From Marisa cornuarietis (lineage: Eukaryota; Mollusca; Gastropoda; Architaenioglossa; Ampullariidae): 64,000 nt of DNA. The translations under genes and the position numbers were made by a program. Position 1 is the stretch's first letter. Each line of letters starts with the position of its first letter. The stretch lies in assembly GCA_004794655.1 (NCBI GenBank), contig SMMW01000018.1:1-64000 (forward strand), in the 5' to 3' direction. Below, piece by piece: positions 20,812-36,706 of this stretch. A model generated the notes under the pieces. That model did not search any database. It was not told the origin of the DNA and was given only the letters and a program-made list of their open reading frames with translations.

Positions 20812-23800
20812 TGCGTGTGCTGATATGACATTTAAATGTGTGACAACTGATATTTGAGACAGATGTTTGTTGTGGTGATCGAGTTTATTTCTAAACGGCA
20901 AGTACCATCCACCTTTGTCCAACCGATCAGTCGATCCCAACTCCATCCATTACATCATTGATAAAAGTTCAAAAGTGTGTCACTGTCAAGGTAAGAAAAG
21001 GAAAGACTGTCCGAAGCGCTCTGCAATATCTTAAGATTTTTCTCAGCTCCGAAATAGTCATCATCGTCGTCGTCGTCTCATGATCACCTCCTCTAAATTA
21101 CACATTAAGCTTTTCTTTCCATTCTACGTTCTATCGTCTCTAGAAAGCAAAAAGTTTAAATTAGTTATTAAGTTATTTCATTTAGCGAGGAAAAAGTTGT
21201 GGGGTTTTTTCCACTCACCTGATTTTTGCCCCCTTGACAGGCCTCAAGGCGCAGATCATCGGGTGACCCAAATTTTGCGGTCAGACAGAGTAAACTGCCT
21301 TTATTTTTTAGCTGTTGACAATCGCAGAAAACGGAGACGTTATTTTGTAAGGCGTGCAAAATAACATAGAAATAAATAAAGAAAAAAGAGAAAGAAAGAA
21401 GAAACCCATAAAATTTTACAAAACCAATAAAAAAATTGAAATATACTTCATCCCTGGTTCACTCTGTCATTCACCTTTTACATTACATTTACATTTTTTT
21501 AAATCTGACCTCATAATCCATATAAGAAAGTCCTGATTGTGTTCCCTACATCCTAATCATCAACATTATGTGTTACTATTAGATAGAAGCGCCATAAACT
21601 ATCCACACCGATACAGAGATGCAGACACAGAATTCCTAATAATGTTCACAACAGAAAGCGAAGCAGTGTCTTTCGTCTAAAGCGTCTCGTTATATTTTAC
21701 AAGAGAAAAAAAAACCTAAGTCAAACAGAGACTTAGAAAAAATAAGATTTTGTATGTTTCGTAGAAGAACAAGCGGTTTTCTTGTCTTCTGATAAATTTA
21801 AACAATGAAGTAGACACACTCTTTGACCTAACTTGTAGACGGGGTCTTTTTATTAATTTTTTTATTAATGTAATTAACGAACAGATGTATCAAATGTGGC
21901 CAGAGAATGAACTTTACAAGACATAAATTACAAATAGGAAAAACATTCTACACATGAAGTCACCATGTATGCAGACGTTTTCATATCAGTACCTTCTACA
22001 ACTGCCACATCGTGTAGGTCCGCCAGCCTACGTACGTACAAGGGGAGGCTACTTTTTAATCATTGGTTTCACAAACGAAAAGATTAACTTCCCTTATTTC
22101 TAATCGCTTGTCTACTCTTCTGTTCCCTCGCAAACAAGTTTATAAGGTACAGACCGCGGACTGAAGCATAAACTTCTGGATAAGAGTAATAAAAATTCAT
22201 AATAAAATTAGGGAGATTTAGAGGAGAGAGAGAGAGAGAGGCACCTGAAAGTGAGAATTCTCTGCGAGGATGATAAGAAAGACAACCCGCCCTAAAGAGA
22301 GGGAGTTGGAGAAGATCAACGTCTAAACGTAAAATAAGGATAAACGAATCCTATAACAAGCCCCTGCGAGCGTTGTTCACCGTCATCAGGGTACAGCCCA
22401 ACGTGTAAATCCTAATCCGTCGATTTTCACCTCCCTTAATAAATCCCGCAATCCTACTGTTACCTAACGGGTCTTGATTAATGACCGTTAGTAGCTCGTT
22501 GGGTTCAGAGATCTGACAGTGTCAACTTCCAAAGGGAACACAGAAGGTTTCGTTATCCTAAACAATAAATAAATCTTCTATTACAGACTGAGTAATGCTA
22601 AACAACAATACACGCCTACCCTAAAACCTAAACAACTACAATGGCAACACACGCCCGTCCAAAACCGTGAAACTCACCGGCGACACACGCCTACAATACT
22701 CTCACCTACTCCTTCTTCTCTCTCTTTTAACGATCACACTAACGTTGCCCATGCGCTCTCCTGCTAGAACATTTTACATCACAGCTTGCGTCATTCATCC
22801 AGACTTGCGTCATTCACCGAGGCTCACGTCATTCACACTTGGTCACGCGCTCGCTAGAATCGACCTCGACCCACTAAACATTTCATTCATAACACCTACA
22901 GACTGACTGTACAAGAGACATTTTTCCAGGCATAACCACGAGCAGGCCTTGAACAAGCGACCTTCTCCACAATCGGGCGCTCTAACCACTAGCCCACTAT
23001 TGAAAAAAAAATTAAAGAAATTTTCTTTAAGTGAAAAAATGGGAACAATCGGGATCTGGCTTAGGTTGACATCCTCCTCTTAGAAACCTGCGTTTCGTGG
23101 TGCTCACCTGCCCGAAGTGTGTGGCATGAGGGGAAGGTACGTCCAGGTGCGTCGCAACACTGTCCAGGTACCACTGGAAGCTGCGACACTGCAGCTGATC
23201 TCTCAATGCCACTCGCGATGTGACATCCCCAGTGTCCGACGAGGACATGTTCTGAAACAATATTTTGGAATTGGTAAGCAGTGGGGGGGACTCTTGGACA
23301 AAGTTGAAAGGGACTTACAGCCATCTGTTTGAGTAGCTAGCGAGAAAAGCGAAATTCTGTTTTCGTTGGTTACATAGTAGAAGTAGAAAGGTTTCTATAA
23401 TGTTTGCTAGTGTTTTCATTCTTTAGTAAATCAAACGCAAAAGTGCACATGAAACAATAATGTAAGCATAGTAAAGATGTTTTGTAGAATATTCAAGCCC
23501 TCCAACACCTCTGCTTCCCAAAAATAAGTAATCAGACACAAAACAATTATGTATTTATGTAAAGGCAAAGAGATGTCCAAATAGTGAGAAATGAGCTATA
23601 CCGTATGGAGACACGAAGCTCCGAAAACATGTATTGTACATCATGTAGTAAGGTTGATGAAAGTGTCTAGAAAGAAAGGTGGTTAAACTGGCTTCAAATG
23701 GTGCAGATTAAGAACTAGTCTGAACGTACGCAAAAAGCAATAATTTTGTGAATAAGATTAAATTGTTGTTGTTCTATCAGGAAATTCTCCCTCTCCTTAC

Positions 23801-26369
23801 TTGTCTGTAAGAAGAGTAAAAAGACACTCTTGTTCAAAAAATAATTATCGACACAATTTCAACAAATATCTGAGACAGGCAGTCAGACTAATTCGTTTTT
23901 GCATGTGGAGTTTGACAAAGTCGCAGAATGTGCCGGCAGCTTTAGCAGCTAGATTGACTGGCTAAATGCTCTGAGAGCTGCTGACCACGGCGGCGAAGAA
24001 GAAGCGGCTGTACTGGTCCATCCACACGTTGGCGGCGCGGGCCAGGTTGGTGAGGACCGTGGTGTGAGGGTCAGCCGGAAAGGAGTAGGGGACCAAGTTG
24101 CGGAACACGTGACCCACGCGAGAGCAAGGGAGAATCTCCAGACTGCCGCCACACATCCACACCTGCAAAAACATTTCAGTAATGACTGGGCATCGAACCT
24201 TCATCGTGAGACCACTAGCGACACGTATAATATTATACAATATAAAACTGAGACATATATATATATAGTATGTTATAGTACTATAGCGTTATACAATATA
24301 AAACGAGACTCGTGTATACATTTACAAGTCTTTTCATTTGTTTAATTATGAATTTTTTTTCTCTTACCTATGCATCGACGTTCTCGTGTGTGTATATATA
24401 TATGTGTGTGTGTGTGCGTTTGCATATATGGGTGATGGTGATAATGTTTTTTAAGAGCTTTTCTTTTAGAATACGAAGATCTACTCCACACAAATGTGAC
24501 CAATTTGTCGATGTTCATATTGACATAATAAGAAGTGTCGTGTACATAATATATATATATATATTATGTATTACTTAATTATTACTGCATGGAAGTGTAA
24601 GAAGCAATGAGCAATCCAAATGGAGTGCCATGCAACTAAAATAGCCTAAAACAAGGCATTCACATAACCGAACATATAACCTGACAAAATCTGACGTAAA
24701 AGCGGACATAAAACTTGACATAAAACCTGAGAAATTTGACATAAGACCTAACATATACCCTAACTAAAAACCGAAAACATGTATAAGATGATAACAACGG
24801 CAGCTGACCCTGAAAGACAGTTCCATGTTCTCGCCGCCCCAAATATCCATGAGATCATCATAAGACCCGATGTTGTAGAAGAAATCGCGGTCAACGGCGA
24901 AGAGTCCACCGCTGATTACAGGTGTGCTGTCACACGAAATAAACAGCAAGGGTTAAAGATGATGAAGTCAGTGGCGGAGGTTGAATTAGTGATAATGATA
25001 AATAATAGTGGCAATGGTTTCTGTGCTAAGAGGGCTGCTGAGAGAAAAGTTGGTTGCAGATGTGACAAGTAGGAGACTGAGACACCAATATTCACCGGAT
25101 CGGCTGGTGAGGCCCGACTCTTGTGGTCAGGACATCAGGTGGAATGGCTCGCCACCCGAACTCCAGCCTCCAGTTGAAGTCGCCCTGCAGATCGTCCGGA
25201 GACCGAACGTACGCGAAGGACTCGGACTTGATGACATCGATGTAGGGACTGACAACCTGGGAAGACAGACAGACAGACACCAGGTGACGATAAGTGAACA
25301 TGAAGTCACGTGGTTAATGCCATGAATTTCTGATATAAAATGTTTCGACTTTCAGTGGTTTGGAAATAATGAGTGCCTTGTCGCTTTAACAATGGTGTAC
25401 ATTGGTCACAGCTCGCTGATTTCTGTCAATATCCTACTATTCCTCTCCTCTTTAACTCTGCTTCTTCACTATTCCCATTCATTGTAAGAATAACAGCTTT
25501 TTTTTAAAGACATTATATCTTTGAAGCCACACGCTTCTTTCTTTTTTTAAACAAAAAGCACGAACCTCGAGACGGTGCGTCCACTAACAAATATTATTTA
25601 ATACATCATAAAATTGTTTTCTTTTTCTATTCAGCCTCCTTGTTCATCCGCCACAGCCCGGTGATCGGAAAAGAAACAGTACTAGATGTTCCAGTAATTT
25701 AGTTTGCTTCTGATAAACTACACGAGCCAAGAACACTATCGTTTATCTCATGTATTCTCCTAACAGATGTAAACATGTCTGTTATTTATACAGCCTTTTG
25801 CCTGTCATCATAAGTATATCTTACAGCACAAAATATACTAACAGAGCAAGGATTCTGTTTCTAGACCATTAGAACATTAATGTTTAGACCAGGCACCATT
25901 ACCGACATCAGATTCCCCTGGGGGGTTCTGAGCCGTCAAACTGAAGCTATTAGGACGAGTATCATAAACCAAACTAATGTTCTGTATTGTTAAACACAGT
26001 CCGTTGGGCGTAGCTACAACTTAAACAGACACCATTAAGGTCTGCGTCTGGTTCTGCAGACTCCATCTGGAGACACTCTGGCCAACCAAGATTCTAGTAG
26101 GGCTTTAGAAAATGACATGTTAAATGTGATCAGGAACCTTTTTTCGGTCGTGCAAAAGAGCTTCCAGCAAGGGTTGAAGCCACCCGACACCGCACTCGCA
26201 GTGGGAATCCAGGAACACCAAAATCTGCCCTCGAGCCTCACGAGCGCCTGAAAGAGAATGTGACAAATACAGGTAATTTTCTGGCACCCGCGGTGCTTAG
26301 CAACAGTAAGAAACCGATAAGTGACGGGAGGGAGGGAGGGGAAAAAAACAAGAAATCAAAAGGGACAGC

Positions 26370-26423
<54 letters not shown>

Positions 26424-29400
26424 CACGCGCTCGTGTTGCAAAGGAAAAGCCAGGCAGTGAATACAGTCGTGTTCTCAAGACCGGCTGGCAATTAAGGAGA
26501 GACCCGGTGTCACCGACTACTTAATCCGTTAAAATTGCATGCCGTTAATTACAGTTTCATTCAAAGACAAAATTGGATAGATTCACAAATGAACAAACCC
26601 TGTGAAGCCCACAAGCTATCAGACACTAATCTATGGATTAGTATTTCACTACTCTATGGGTTATTTATTTATTTTTATTTATTTATTTATTTATTTTAAT
26701 CCTGCAAAAAGAAACAGGCCAGACTCTCACAATGAGCGCAATTTTTTTTATGAAAAATAAATGTGTGTGCATTTCTTTAACTCTATGACGAGTATTTTTA
26801 GTCGAATCTTTGAGACTGGAGATCCTACCTCGTCAACACATTGACAAATTTATAAAACTGACCATAAAGCCAATTTGCCCGAGAATTAAAGGTACAGCCT
26901 TTTTCACGTGCATAATCGTCTTGTACTCGGTCGTACACCTTGGTCATCGTCATGATACACTTTTAACCATTTACTTGCCCATCAAAGACAAATTATTGCA
27001 TGATCGTGACTAGAATAATGTTTTATGCGCTAAAACCAAGTTAAATCGAGATGTTTCCACGTGCGGGGTGGCCACCAGACCAGAACGAGAATCTCGCGCG
27101 AGGTCCTTCGCGTGACATCAGCATCAGGAACACATGGAAAAGTCACTTCACGCGCATCAAACGTGTCCTGACATTGCAATCTTCGCCATTATTTTCATTT
27201 CAAACTTTACATTCTTTGCGTGATGCTTAGTTCCGTAGATGAAGTTGATTTACAGATGTAATTAATTCGTGACAACATTGTACATTATGAAAAATGTTTT
27301 CGTAGGTCACAGAGGGACAGTCACAACAATAATTAGCTACTCATGAATTGTAAACTACATACAGTGACACTAGAGGCATTATTGTTATGTAAAGATTAGG
27401 AAATTAGATATATCTATGGATATACAAAGCAGTTTTCCCGTTCTGTACACATATTTCCTCGTTCTAATAATTTTTATATTTTCCTAATTTCTCTTTGTTT
27501 AACGAAGGAACACGGAAGTTACACCATAATTCTATAAATAGAAAGAATGAGAGAGAGATATAGAGAAAGCAAGTAAGCCTATTGAGTTGTGAAGCAAGAT
27601 CCATTTATAAACACAAATACAAAAAGAATCCCGTTAAATGTATTTTTAGAGACCGCGGAAATAATTCTGTGAAATGTTTTGAGTAAATCGCCTTCACAGC
27701 AATGAAGCCATGGCTAAGCTTCTTCCTCAGTTCTCACCTTTCCACCTCTTTGTTTACATTCACTCAGCCAGTGCTCAAGGAAGTCCACAATGAAAAAAAA
27801 ATGTTTTGATTCTTCGGAGAGGAGCTGAATTGAGGGGTAATGAACTTCCAGGTGACAAAATAATGTTGTGACAGTCTCCGGTTCAAGACGTGACAGGAAT
27901 TTTATTTTCATTGAAAATACGATACTGCATCGTAAAGAACTCTTGTAAAATATTGTAAACAAACCACATTCAGGTCACTATAAGCATCAGCAGTTTTCTC
28001 GTCTCCGTAGCTTTTCTGTTTATCTTCAGTGTCCACTGCAGACGAGGTTTGAGATTTCTCTCTAACTTGTGAAAGCTATATGAAGAGCCTTTGATATCGA
28101 ATTGGCGACAATGGCTAGATGCACATTCTAGCAGCATTTCCTTTATTTTTAAGCAGCACAAGGTTCAGCTTCAAGAGGTATATTCTGCTAACTTGGTCAG
28201 TCTGAGCTTTGGTCATCAACCACTACGCATGCGTGCGAGATTCTCCGAAATCCAAATAGCAGACAAAAGTTTTAATGCAAAACGGTTTCCATTTTATGTC
28301 GAAGTATGAGAAATTTTAATTAAAATGATTACAGACAGATAATGTACTTAGTAAGCATACTGGTACATTCACTATTAATTTGCAGAAAAGAAATATGAAC
28401 GTAGCAAAAGACGAGCTGAGTTGTGTCTTCTCCGAACGATCCTTTGCAGTCTGAACCAGTCTGACTGACGATCATCGTCGATCAAAATTTCATTCTAGTT
28501 AGAACCCAGGTTTGATAATAGTTCGCAAGCCATGTTTGGGGCGGGGGGAAAAAAGGTTCCCACAAGCGTGTAAAGGGACCCACTGCTTCAGGACTGACAG
28601 GATACCTCAAGAGGCCCAATGTAGAAGACAGGCTAAACACAAGAGAACTAGAGTGAGTGATGGTTTGGGACAGCTAGAGTAGTGAATACTGGCTTTGTGA
28701 GGACCAGTGAAAGAAGAAATGGGAAATAGAAATGAAACGTGACATCGGATGCTGATATTGATCAATAAATATCATAAAATATCACAAGCCATCAAATATT
28801 GTGGGAGCTGGCTGTCGTTTGGACAATGAGCGAGAAAGTAAGAGGACGCTAGGAAATGAGGGGAGAGAAGGGAGGTAACTGTGATGTGTCCACAAAATTG
28901 GCCGCTTTTCTTCTTGTTGTGTCTGTGTGTGTGTGAGAGAGAGAGAGAGAGAACAAAACAATACACAAGGGTTTTCTTATGCTTGTGTACTCTGCCTACT
29001 TCTGAAGTTCCTCGACAACTTCACAAATATTACAAAGTATTACACCATATATCTTGTGTGCTGAGTGCCTGTCCTCTCTACACTATACCTGTTCGACAAT
29101 CCGCGGCCTGCAGGAAATCACTATTAGGACAACTCGACAATTCAAACCCTTTTGTTTGCAAATTTGTACCAGTATTGAAACATTTGTATTTAATAGATCG
29201 CTGAAAAGTTTAGTATCGATGGGGCCAGCGCCACCGAGAGCCAGCCCTCTCCGGTCCTCTTGTTATTTTTGTTATCGTGATTATTTTCCCAGTATAATTA
29301 TACTAATATGCTTACAATTTGATTGTCAATATCTACATTTCATTTATTAATGTGATGCAGACTGCAAGCATTAGGACAAGTGCACTAGGATCTACATCAC

Positions 29401-32326
29401 TTCTTGAACATAGAGTTGTTTACATGTGACTGGTTAGTAAATAAAGAAAAAGGACTTTAAAAGATCAAACTTGTACCCCGCTCCATAGAAAACATCTCCA
29501 GAGTGAGAAATGCTACATCAACCTTTTTTTAAAAGAAAAAGACGGAAAAAAATCCACTGACCAAGGCCAGGCCCCATTCACAGCCGCGGGCCCGGGTACA
29601 CCAGACCCCCATTTTAGAGGTTCGGTTCGAAACTTAGTGACACCATTTCTATTTTTGTGATTCGTTTCTTGCAATTTTTAGCGGTAGGTTTCCCGGGTAG
29701 AACTACATAGGTTTTGATATAGGTATAGGGTAAACAAGGTAAATTTAACTAAGTTTTGGGGTTCTGCTCGGGTATGAAATTTTTATCAGTAATACTGTGC
29801 TGGAGAACTTGGTGACACGCAGAATGATCTTCACGCGCATCTTCTGAGCTTCCAGATTTGTCTGGAGTTCTGTAGCTATAAGCCTAATGTTATTCAACCA
29901 AGTATAACGAGCCTTTCAACGTCCTACTCCACCTTCACGGTTTAACTAACCCTCCACCACAACATACTGACAACGTAGTTTCTTGCTGTCCAGGCTGTGG
30001 ACACAAAGGCTTCCAAATTGCGTTCTCCCCCTCCGTCCTTTGCTGCAGATTAAAATGCAATCTGCACAAAGTGGGGAAATTGAATAAGCTCCTCACCTCG
30101 TTCGCGCAGAATTAGGTTTCCGCGAAGCCGTTGCACGAACAGCGAAAGCTTTTCTCTCTCCCCCCCCCTACCCCGTCTTGTTACCCGAAATTCACTCCCC
30201 GCCGCCAGATCCCATTCGCCGACGCTGATAAAATGGCGTTCTAAGTGAATTTCTGGGCTCTAACGACAAGGGAAAGACAATCCGAGAGGAGAGCGGAAGT
30301 ACTGCAGCGACTTGATGAAGAAGCGCGCCACACTTAGGGCTGACAAATTGTCTTCCCCTTCACTCGTCATTGTGGGGGCAACACGGCCCATCTCCTTGTC
30401 CTCCCCGGCCACCGGCCATCTTCCCCCCCCCCACACACACACACCTCCCTTTCATCCTCCTTCCCTTTCCGATGTGTCTCCGGAGCGACGACTGTTTGAT
30501 GTGCATGGAAGAGGCACTGAGAGTGCGAAGGTGACAGGATGACTGCGCCCGTCGCATGCAGACCGTAATGAAATTAGTCAAACCTGATCGCCTGCTTCCA
30601 CCAGTGGAGGGTCCCTTAACCCTTTCTCTCCAACTAGAACCCGAAACGATTTCGTCAACGACAGTCCAGTGCGAGGACAGATAATGATTCCAGCTTTTTA
30701 TTTTATTCGCGCGAACGCTGAACAAACATTTCTGATGACACCAGCAACCCTTTTGGCCAGGATTACATCATGATAAACAGACTTTTCTGCTGACGAAAGT
30801 CGCCGACAACGGACAAAGCCGGATGCCACCCTGCATGTGGCCTTATAACCCGATTACAGACAACGCCCCGGACTTGGAGGGACAGCCGTGCGACCCCCTG
30901 GCGACCCCCCAAGTGCCTGGCGCCCACCGCCGTGTGATGCCTGTGTTTGTTCTGATCAAGGAAGCCGGAGGTTGCAGCACGAGTCTGGCTACCGTCCTCG
31001 CGGTACGTTAATGGGCACGCTAATTGCTTAATTAATTCCCACGACCTCTGACCGGGGGGGGGGGAGGGGATGTCTCGTGGCTGGTCACGCTGCCCTTGCA
31101 CGTGCTGCTCGTTCAGCGCAAAGCGCGTGATGTCCACAGAGGGCGCCGCGAGCGGACCCCACTGCTACCCCGTCCCCCCCTCCCCGATTTTTCATCACTT
31201 TTTACGTTTCTTTGTCTGCTTGTCTCTTGTTTCCCTCTCCCTTTCACTCTTAGTGTATCTCGCCTATATCTCTCCTAACAAAATATTGTATACTACGCAT
31301 GGATTGTCACATATTCCTATATTCACATCTCACGTTCATGTTCACATCTTCAGCTATTCTCATATTCAAATCTTTATACGCTCATTTTTTCGTGTTTACA
31401 TACACACATGTTCACGTGTTTACATATTCACAAATTCAAATGGTTTTGCTAATACATGCACATATTCAAAATATTTATACTCGAACATTCACGTGCCCTC
31501 CTGTTCAAATGTTTATATTCTCGTGTTCAGATATTAGTACGTTTACTCGTTCGCATACTCACAAATTCAAAAATGATTGGTTCAAATATTATGCTCAGAT
31601 AGTCACGTGCTTCACTGTTCAGGTATCCGTCTCCGCATACTCGCATGTTCACGTCTTCCTTTATTCAACTATTCACACCTTCTGTCTTTATCCTTACAAT
31701 TTACCGTTTTCGTAGTCTTGCTTGCATATCCCACGTGCTCACACATTCAAAGATGCATTCTCACACTTCGTGTTCACATTTGTCCATGTCGAACTGTTCA
31801 CATATGTGTTCACAGACAGGTAGAGTCAGATATGAACTGCAAGCTGCCGCTCACACACACAACGGCGCAAGACAGGAAGTGACGCGTGAACGAACAACGG
31901 GTTTGTTGTTGTTTTTTTTGAGGGGGCAGATTTTCATTTTCCGTGTTTCATTGACATGCTCCCTTCATTTAAATCGATGGAAATTCTGCTTGAATAAGCA
32001 GTGGCGAAATGAAGGAAATAGATTGCGGTAAAAACTTTCCTCTCTAAACTTGAAATGATCTGCGCCGCCCGGAGGCTACCGATAGTTCGTGACAATGCTG
32101 TTGGCTACAAAGGATCTGCTGACAACTCTGAACCTCCAACAAAAATGCTGCAAACAGAAACCATTCTGCAGCCTGGGACAACAATTTAGAAGAACAGTCG
32201 TTTAATTAACAAATGAAATTTCGTTTGCTCTCTTATACATTATAGTTTGTTTTAAGAGAAACATCACGGACACGAAATCTTCGGAAAGTGTCCCGCGAAG
32301 TTGGGAGCAAATAATTTGTGTGTGTG

Positions 32327-32361
<35 letters not shown>

Positions 32362-35300
32362 CGTTCCCTCTTTATAAATAGCTGTAGCAGTTTTGTTCTT
32401 ATGTATGTGCTGTGGCATCGGATCTCACTTTGTTTTGTGAAACGTTGCTAAAATATTTTATCTTTTAACTTTTTCATTATCTTATTTAATTATTTAAAAA
32501 TGATTTTTTAAATAAATATCGATATCTTGGTTTGGTTTTGGTTAGTTGGGAATCCCGAACATGAAGCTCGATAGATGCCTAACTTCATTGATGGTCGCAG
32601 CCGCTGCCGCTGAGGCAAGACCAGAGACACTGAGTGTTAATGAGGTGTTGCCATGACAGCAAACCTACTTTAGTGAAGTCACATCCGCTGAAATTGTGAT
32701 TTCTTTGACAGAGCAGGAGAACAGCTCCATGTTCAAAGGCTCGTTCGTAACCGAGTTACTTGTTCAAAATTAGGGAATTAACATCAGCCTTGATCTAATT
32801 TTTAATTACACAGCTGAAAAGTGCCAAGGGAAGCTACTCTTTGTACTCCACCGTTGCATGACGGGTAACGTCCATCCAGGCAGAAGACAAAAAAACAAAA
32901 AACAAAACAACAAAAACAAAATCACGGTCAGTTGTAAGTAAGCTACGGTTCATGCACACACCCGCTTAATACAAGCGGTTTAGCCGTTGGAAGCAATATT
33001 TCGGCCAATATAAATTATTTCCTGTTGCGATCATACGGCTTTGGTTATCGACTAACCATTCACATCGTTTAGCCGGAAAAATTTGCAAGACGATTTTTCC
33101 CCGGTCTGGTTTTCAAAGAATGCGCTTCCCATCTTCCACAGCAAATTGCATACACTTCATAACGCACGTGCATCGTTAGTGGCGGCCATCCCGTGCAACA
33201 CAGCATCGCACACGTGGATTCTTCTTGATCAAATTCTCATCTGGTTTCCTTCCTGCCTGCACCTCGCTTTCGCTTAGCACTCTTCGACTGCTCATTGTGA
33301 TCTTGTGACACGAAGATGCTATAAAACAGGCACGAAAAATTCCAGCCTCGTAACTGATTTCCCCGAAGCGCTGTCTTGAGAGCTGCTCCAGGTCTGGTGC
33401 ATATTACCACCCGCCCCAAGATGCTGTGCGCGGCAGAAAGCCCTGCTTTTTTGTTCGTAAACGAGGGTTTGCTTTGCTGTACTCGACTACAGCCCTAGTT
33501 GAGTAGTGCCTCAGATATTGTGGTTGTTGTTTTTTTTTTCGAAAAGCATCAAATAAGCACAGTTCGAACGAGCTACATGCAGGGCTGGTTGCACATTTAG
33601 GGAGATCAAAGTCGTCGCTAGGGGAGGGGGGGGTAAGCACGGAGGGGATGAGGGGAGTAGTCTCGTCGAGATGGGGAAAAGGTATGGAGGTAATAGGGGA
33701 AATGTTAGTGCTTTATGGTCAGGGTGGTGCTGCTGCTTTATCATTAAATTTAAAGCTTTGACTTGACCTGAACAACCAAAATTATTGTTGAATGTGGCAT
33801 CAATATTTGGTTAAGGGAGGGAGAAACATAGCTTTTTGTGTTTTTTGTTTTGTTTGTTTGTGTGTGTGTTGGTGTAGTGTGGTGTGTGTGTGTGTGTGTC
33901 GGTGTGGTGTGTGTTTGTATGTGTGTGTTGTTTTGTTCAGAGTGCGAAATTGCCGAGCACCGGTCATCAAGTACACTTTTCGCATCGTTCTATCACTCTG
34001 ACTCATTCGCCATTGCCAACCGAAAGAACAGCGGTGAGAATTACATAATAAAATACTTGAGTGCATGTTCGGATAGATGAGAGAGCCTTTGTTCTGTTTG
34101 CCTGATGTGCTGCTTTGTTCTAGAAACTTCTGACCGACTGCTAAGCAGGGACGTGCAGGCGCAATTTGTTAGCAGGACATGTCGCTTCCCTCCCTGTCAG
34201 GACTCATACCCCCCCACACACACACACACACACACAAGCACTTCCTCCCCTACCTCTCTCACCGCCATTATCCTTAACGGTAGATTTATTCTGATGTTGC
34301 GAATGTTGCGTGGCGGTTGCTTTGTCGTCTTTGATTCGCGGCTGTCAAGGTCAGGCCATTTAGCATCAACATCCATTTAATTTGCAATCCGAAGAGCTGC
34401 ATGGCCTGCTTATTGCCCTTAGAAGAAGAGTGGCTGACAATAGCAAAGGAGAGAGAGAGAAAGGGAAAGAATTCTGCACACCATGGCGTATTTTTTTAAC
34501 GTCCACAGATACTGTCTCTCTTAAACCACCTCGTTCGGGTCACGTGACGCTGACGATGACTAATGAGAGCAAGTGTTTTCTGGTCGTGGCAATTAAAAAC
34601 TGGGATGTTGTTTGCGACGGAGGGAGGGAGGGAGGGGAAGAACTTGGCCAGGCAGATCTGACGGTTTTGTTGGGGGACTAGTTCGCCTGATTTTCTAAAG
34701 AGAATGCCAGCAAGGACTAGCGAGGATTACTGAGGAGAGAGAGAGTGGGCGTTGTGGGGGGGGGCTGAGTACAACTTCTTTTAACTCGAGTTGAGCTGCC
34801 AGTGGAGTGAGCGCTGCCCTGGGCGCTGGAGTCGGGAAAAGCATCTTCAGCAGGCCAAGCATGCAGCATGAACGGAACCAAAATGAGATGAAGGGAAAAA
34901 CAGGGCATCGGAGAAATAAGAAGGTACAGGAAAGAGGTATTAAAAAGAATTTCTCCGAAGAACCAGGAGCCTCGGCCCTGGGAGAAGAGAGGGAGTTAGC
35001 GGAGGGGGCGAAAAAAAATATGCATTGATCAGGGGACGCAATCATGCGGCAGGCTATGTAATGAAGCGAGATGGATAAAGGGCCAGTACTGCCGTCTACT
35101 GTCAGGGAATCGATAACAGCTACGACTGCTGAATGAGAACGCCAGGGGGTATGAGGTGTAGGGTGGTTGAGGAGCTGAGGAAGCACGTGATGGGCGAGGG
35201 GTGGTTAGGGGTAGAGTGGTATGCGAAAAGGGAGAGAGACAGTAGATAATTGAGAACTGCAGGAAACATGAAAGGTGTTTAGGGGAGGGACACGAACGGA

Positions 35301-36041
35301 GGAGAAGGAGAATAGGGGCTAATGCCGGCTGAGAAGCTGAGGCTGGAGATGGTTAAGGAGGTAGCTAAGGAGTGAGAGGGGAGCAGCGGACTGTAGTACC
35401 TCGGAGGCAGTAATGTACCGTAAATACTACGGAGATACCGTAACATCGCTACCTCGGCGGTAGCAAGCGACTGGAAGCAAAGGAAGTCTCCGAGGTGGCG
35501 AAGCGCGGGTACCCTAGAAGTCCGTGTCTGCGGCTGGTCTAGGGAAAAGGGAACCTTAAGGGCTGTGATGGATGTAGCCTGTGATAGATGTAGCCTTTGA
35601 CAGGTACTGTCGCTGTAGACCAACCATCCCTTTATGTTAGCAACCAATCTAGTATCACTGGTTACTCGTGCCATCCTTTCATCGAGCTTTCTTTTACCGA
35701 GGAAAAAGTCGTTCTTTGTACACATCAGCTTGCATGTAACAGAGCAGTTAAGGAAGCAAATCACGCGAGAAACGGCGAGAAAGTGCGAGAGAAAGAAAGA
35801 AGAAGTGAGAGAGAGAGTGGTCACCCTTGAGATGAGTGTAAAGAGCGGATCCCTCACCTCCTCCAGCGCAAAGCGATGCATGTTCCTTTGATGGGACAGA
35901 GGCAATCAATAACCAGTTAGAGTGAGCAGCGCTAATGAAGTCTTATCAAAGAATGCAACTTTCACACCACAATTCTCGCACTTTTCTCAGCTGCTCAACT
36001 ATAAGTACAGACATGTGACGCGGATTGGCGTCGAGGGGGGA

Positions 36042-36081
<40 letters not shown>

Positions 36082-36355
36082 AAAATTTTTAACACAACCC
36101 ATTTTAAGAATGATGGCGTCACAAGCACGCTCTTGTCATGCCTGCTTCCAAAAATATCTGATGAATATGTTGATGAGCCGTGTTTTATTCAAAGAATTGT
36201 CCTAGACCTTACATTCATGGTAAGGAGCATCGGGGGGGAGGAACAAGCGAATTAATTTATGTAGAGGGAAGTGATGCAAGATGGCGCAGTCTGCACTCTT
36301 GGATATAGTATACTCCTAGTCGTGGCAGGCAAACACTATGAACAAACACATATCC

Positions 36356-36405
<50 letters not shown>

Positions 36406-36635
36406 TCAGTGCGGGTGCATGATGTACCCTGTAGACGTGAGCGCACAAGCCCTTGTCGACGGTCTGCCCGCAGTACTCGTACTTTGCCACTGTTGTTAAC
36501 AGCCAGGACTTCTTCCAGAGCACGCGCTGGATCATCTGTAACATCAGAACGAAAAAAAAATATTATGGCCGTCTCATTCTCTCTCTCTCTCTCTCGTGGA
36601 TACCAACACAAATTCTTCAAACCCTATATGCCTGC

Positions 36636-36706
<71 letters not shown>

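Noticed and set aside
31280..31882. Plus-strand frames of 101-155 codons
   Set aside because: Frames read through a degenerate TTCACATATTCA repeat.
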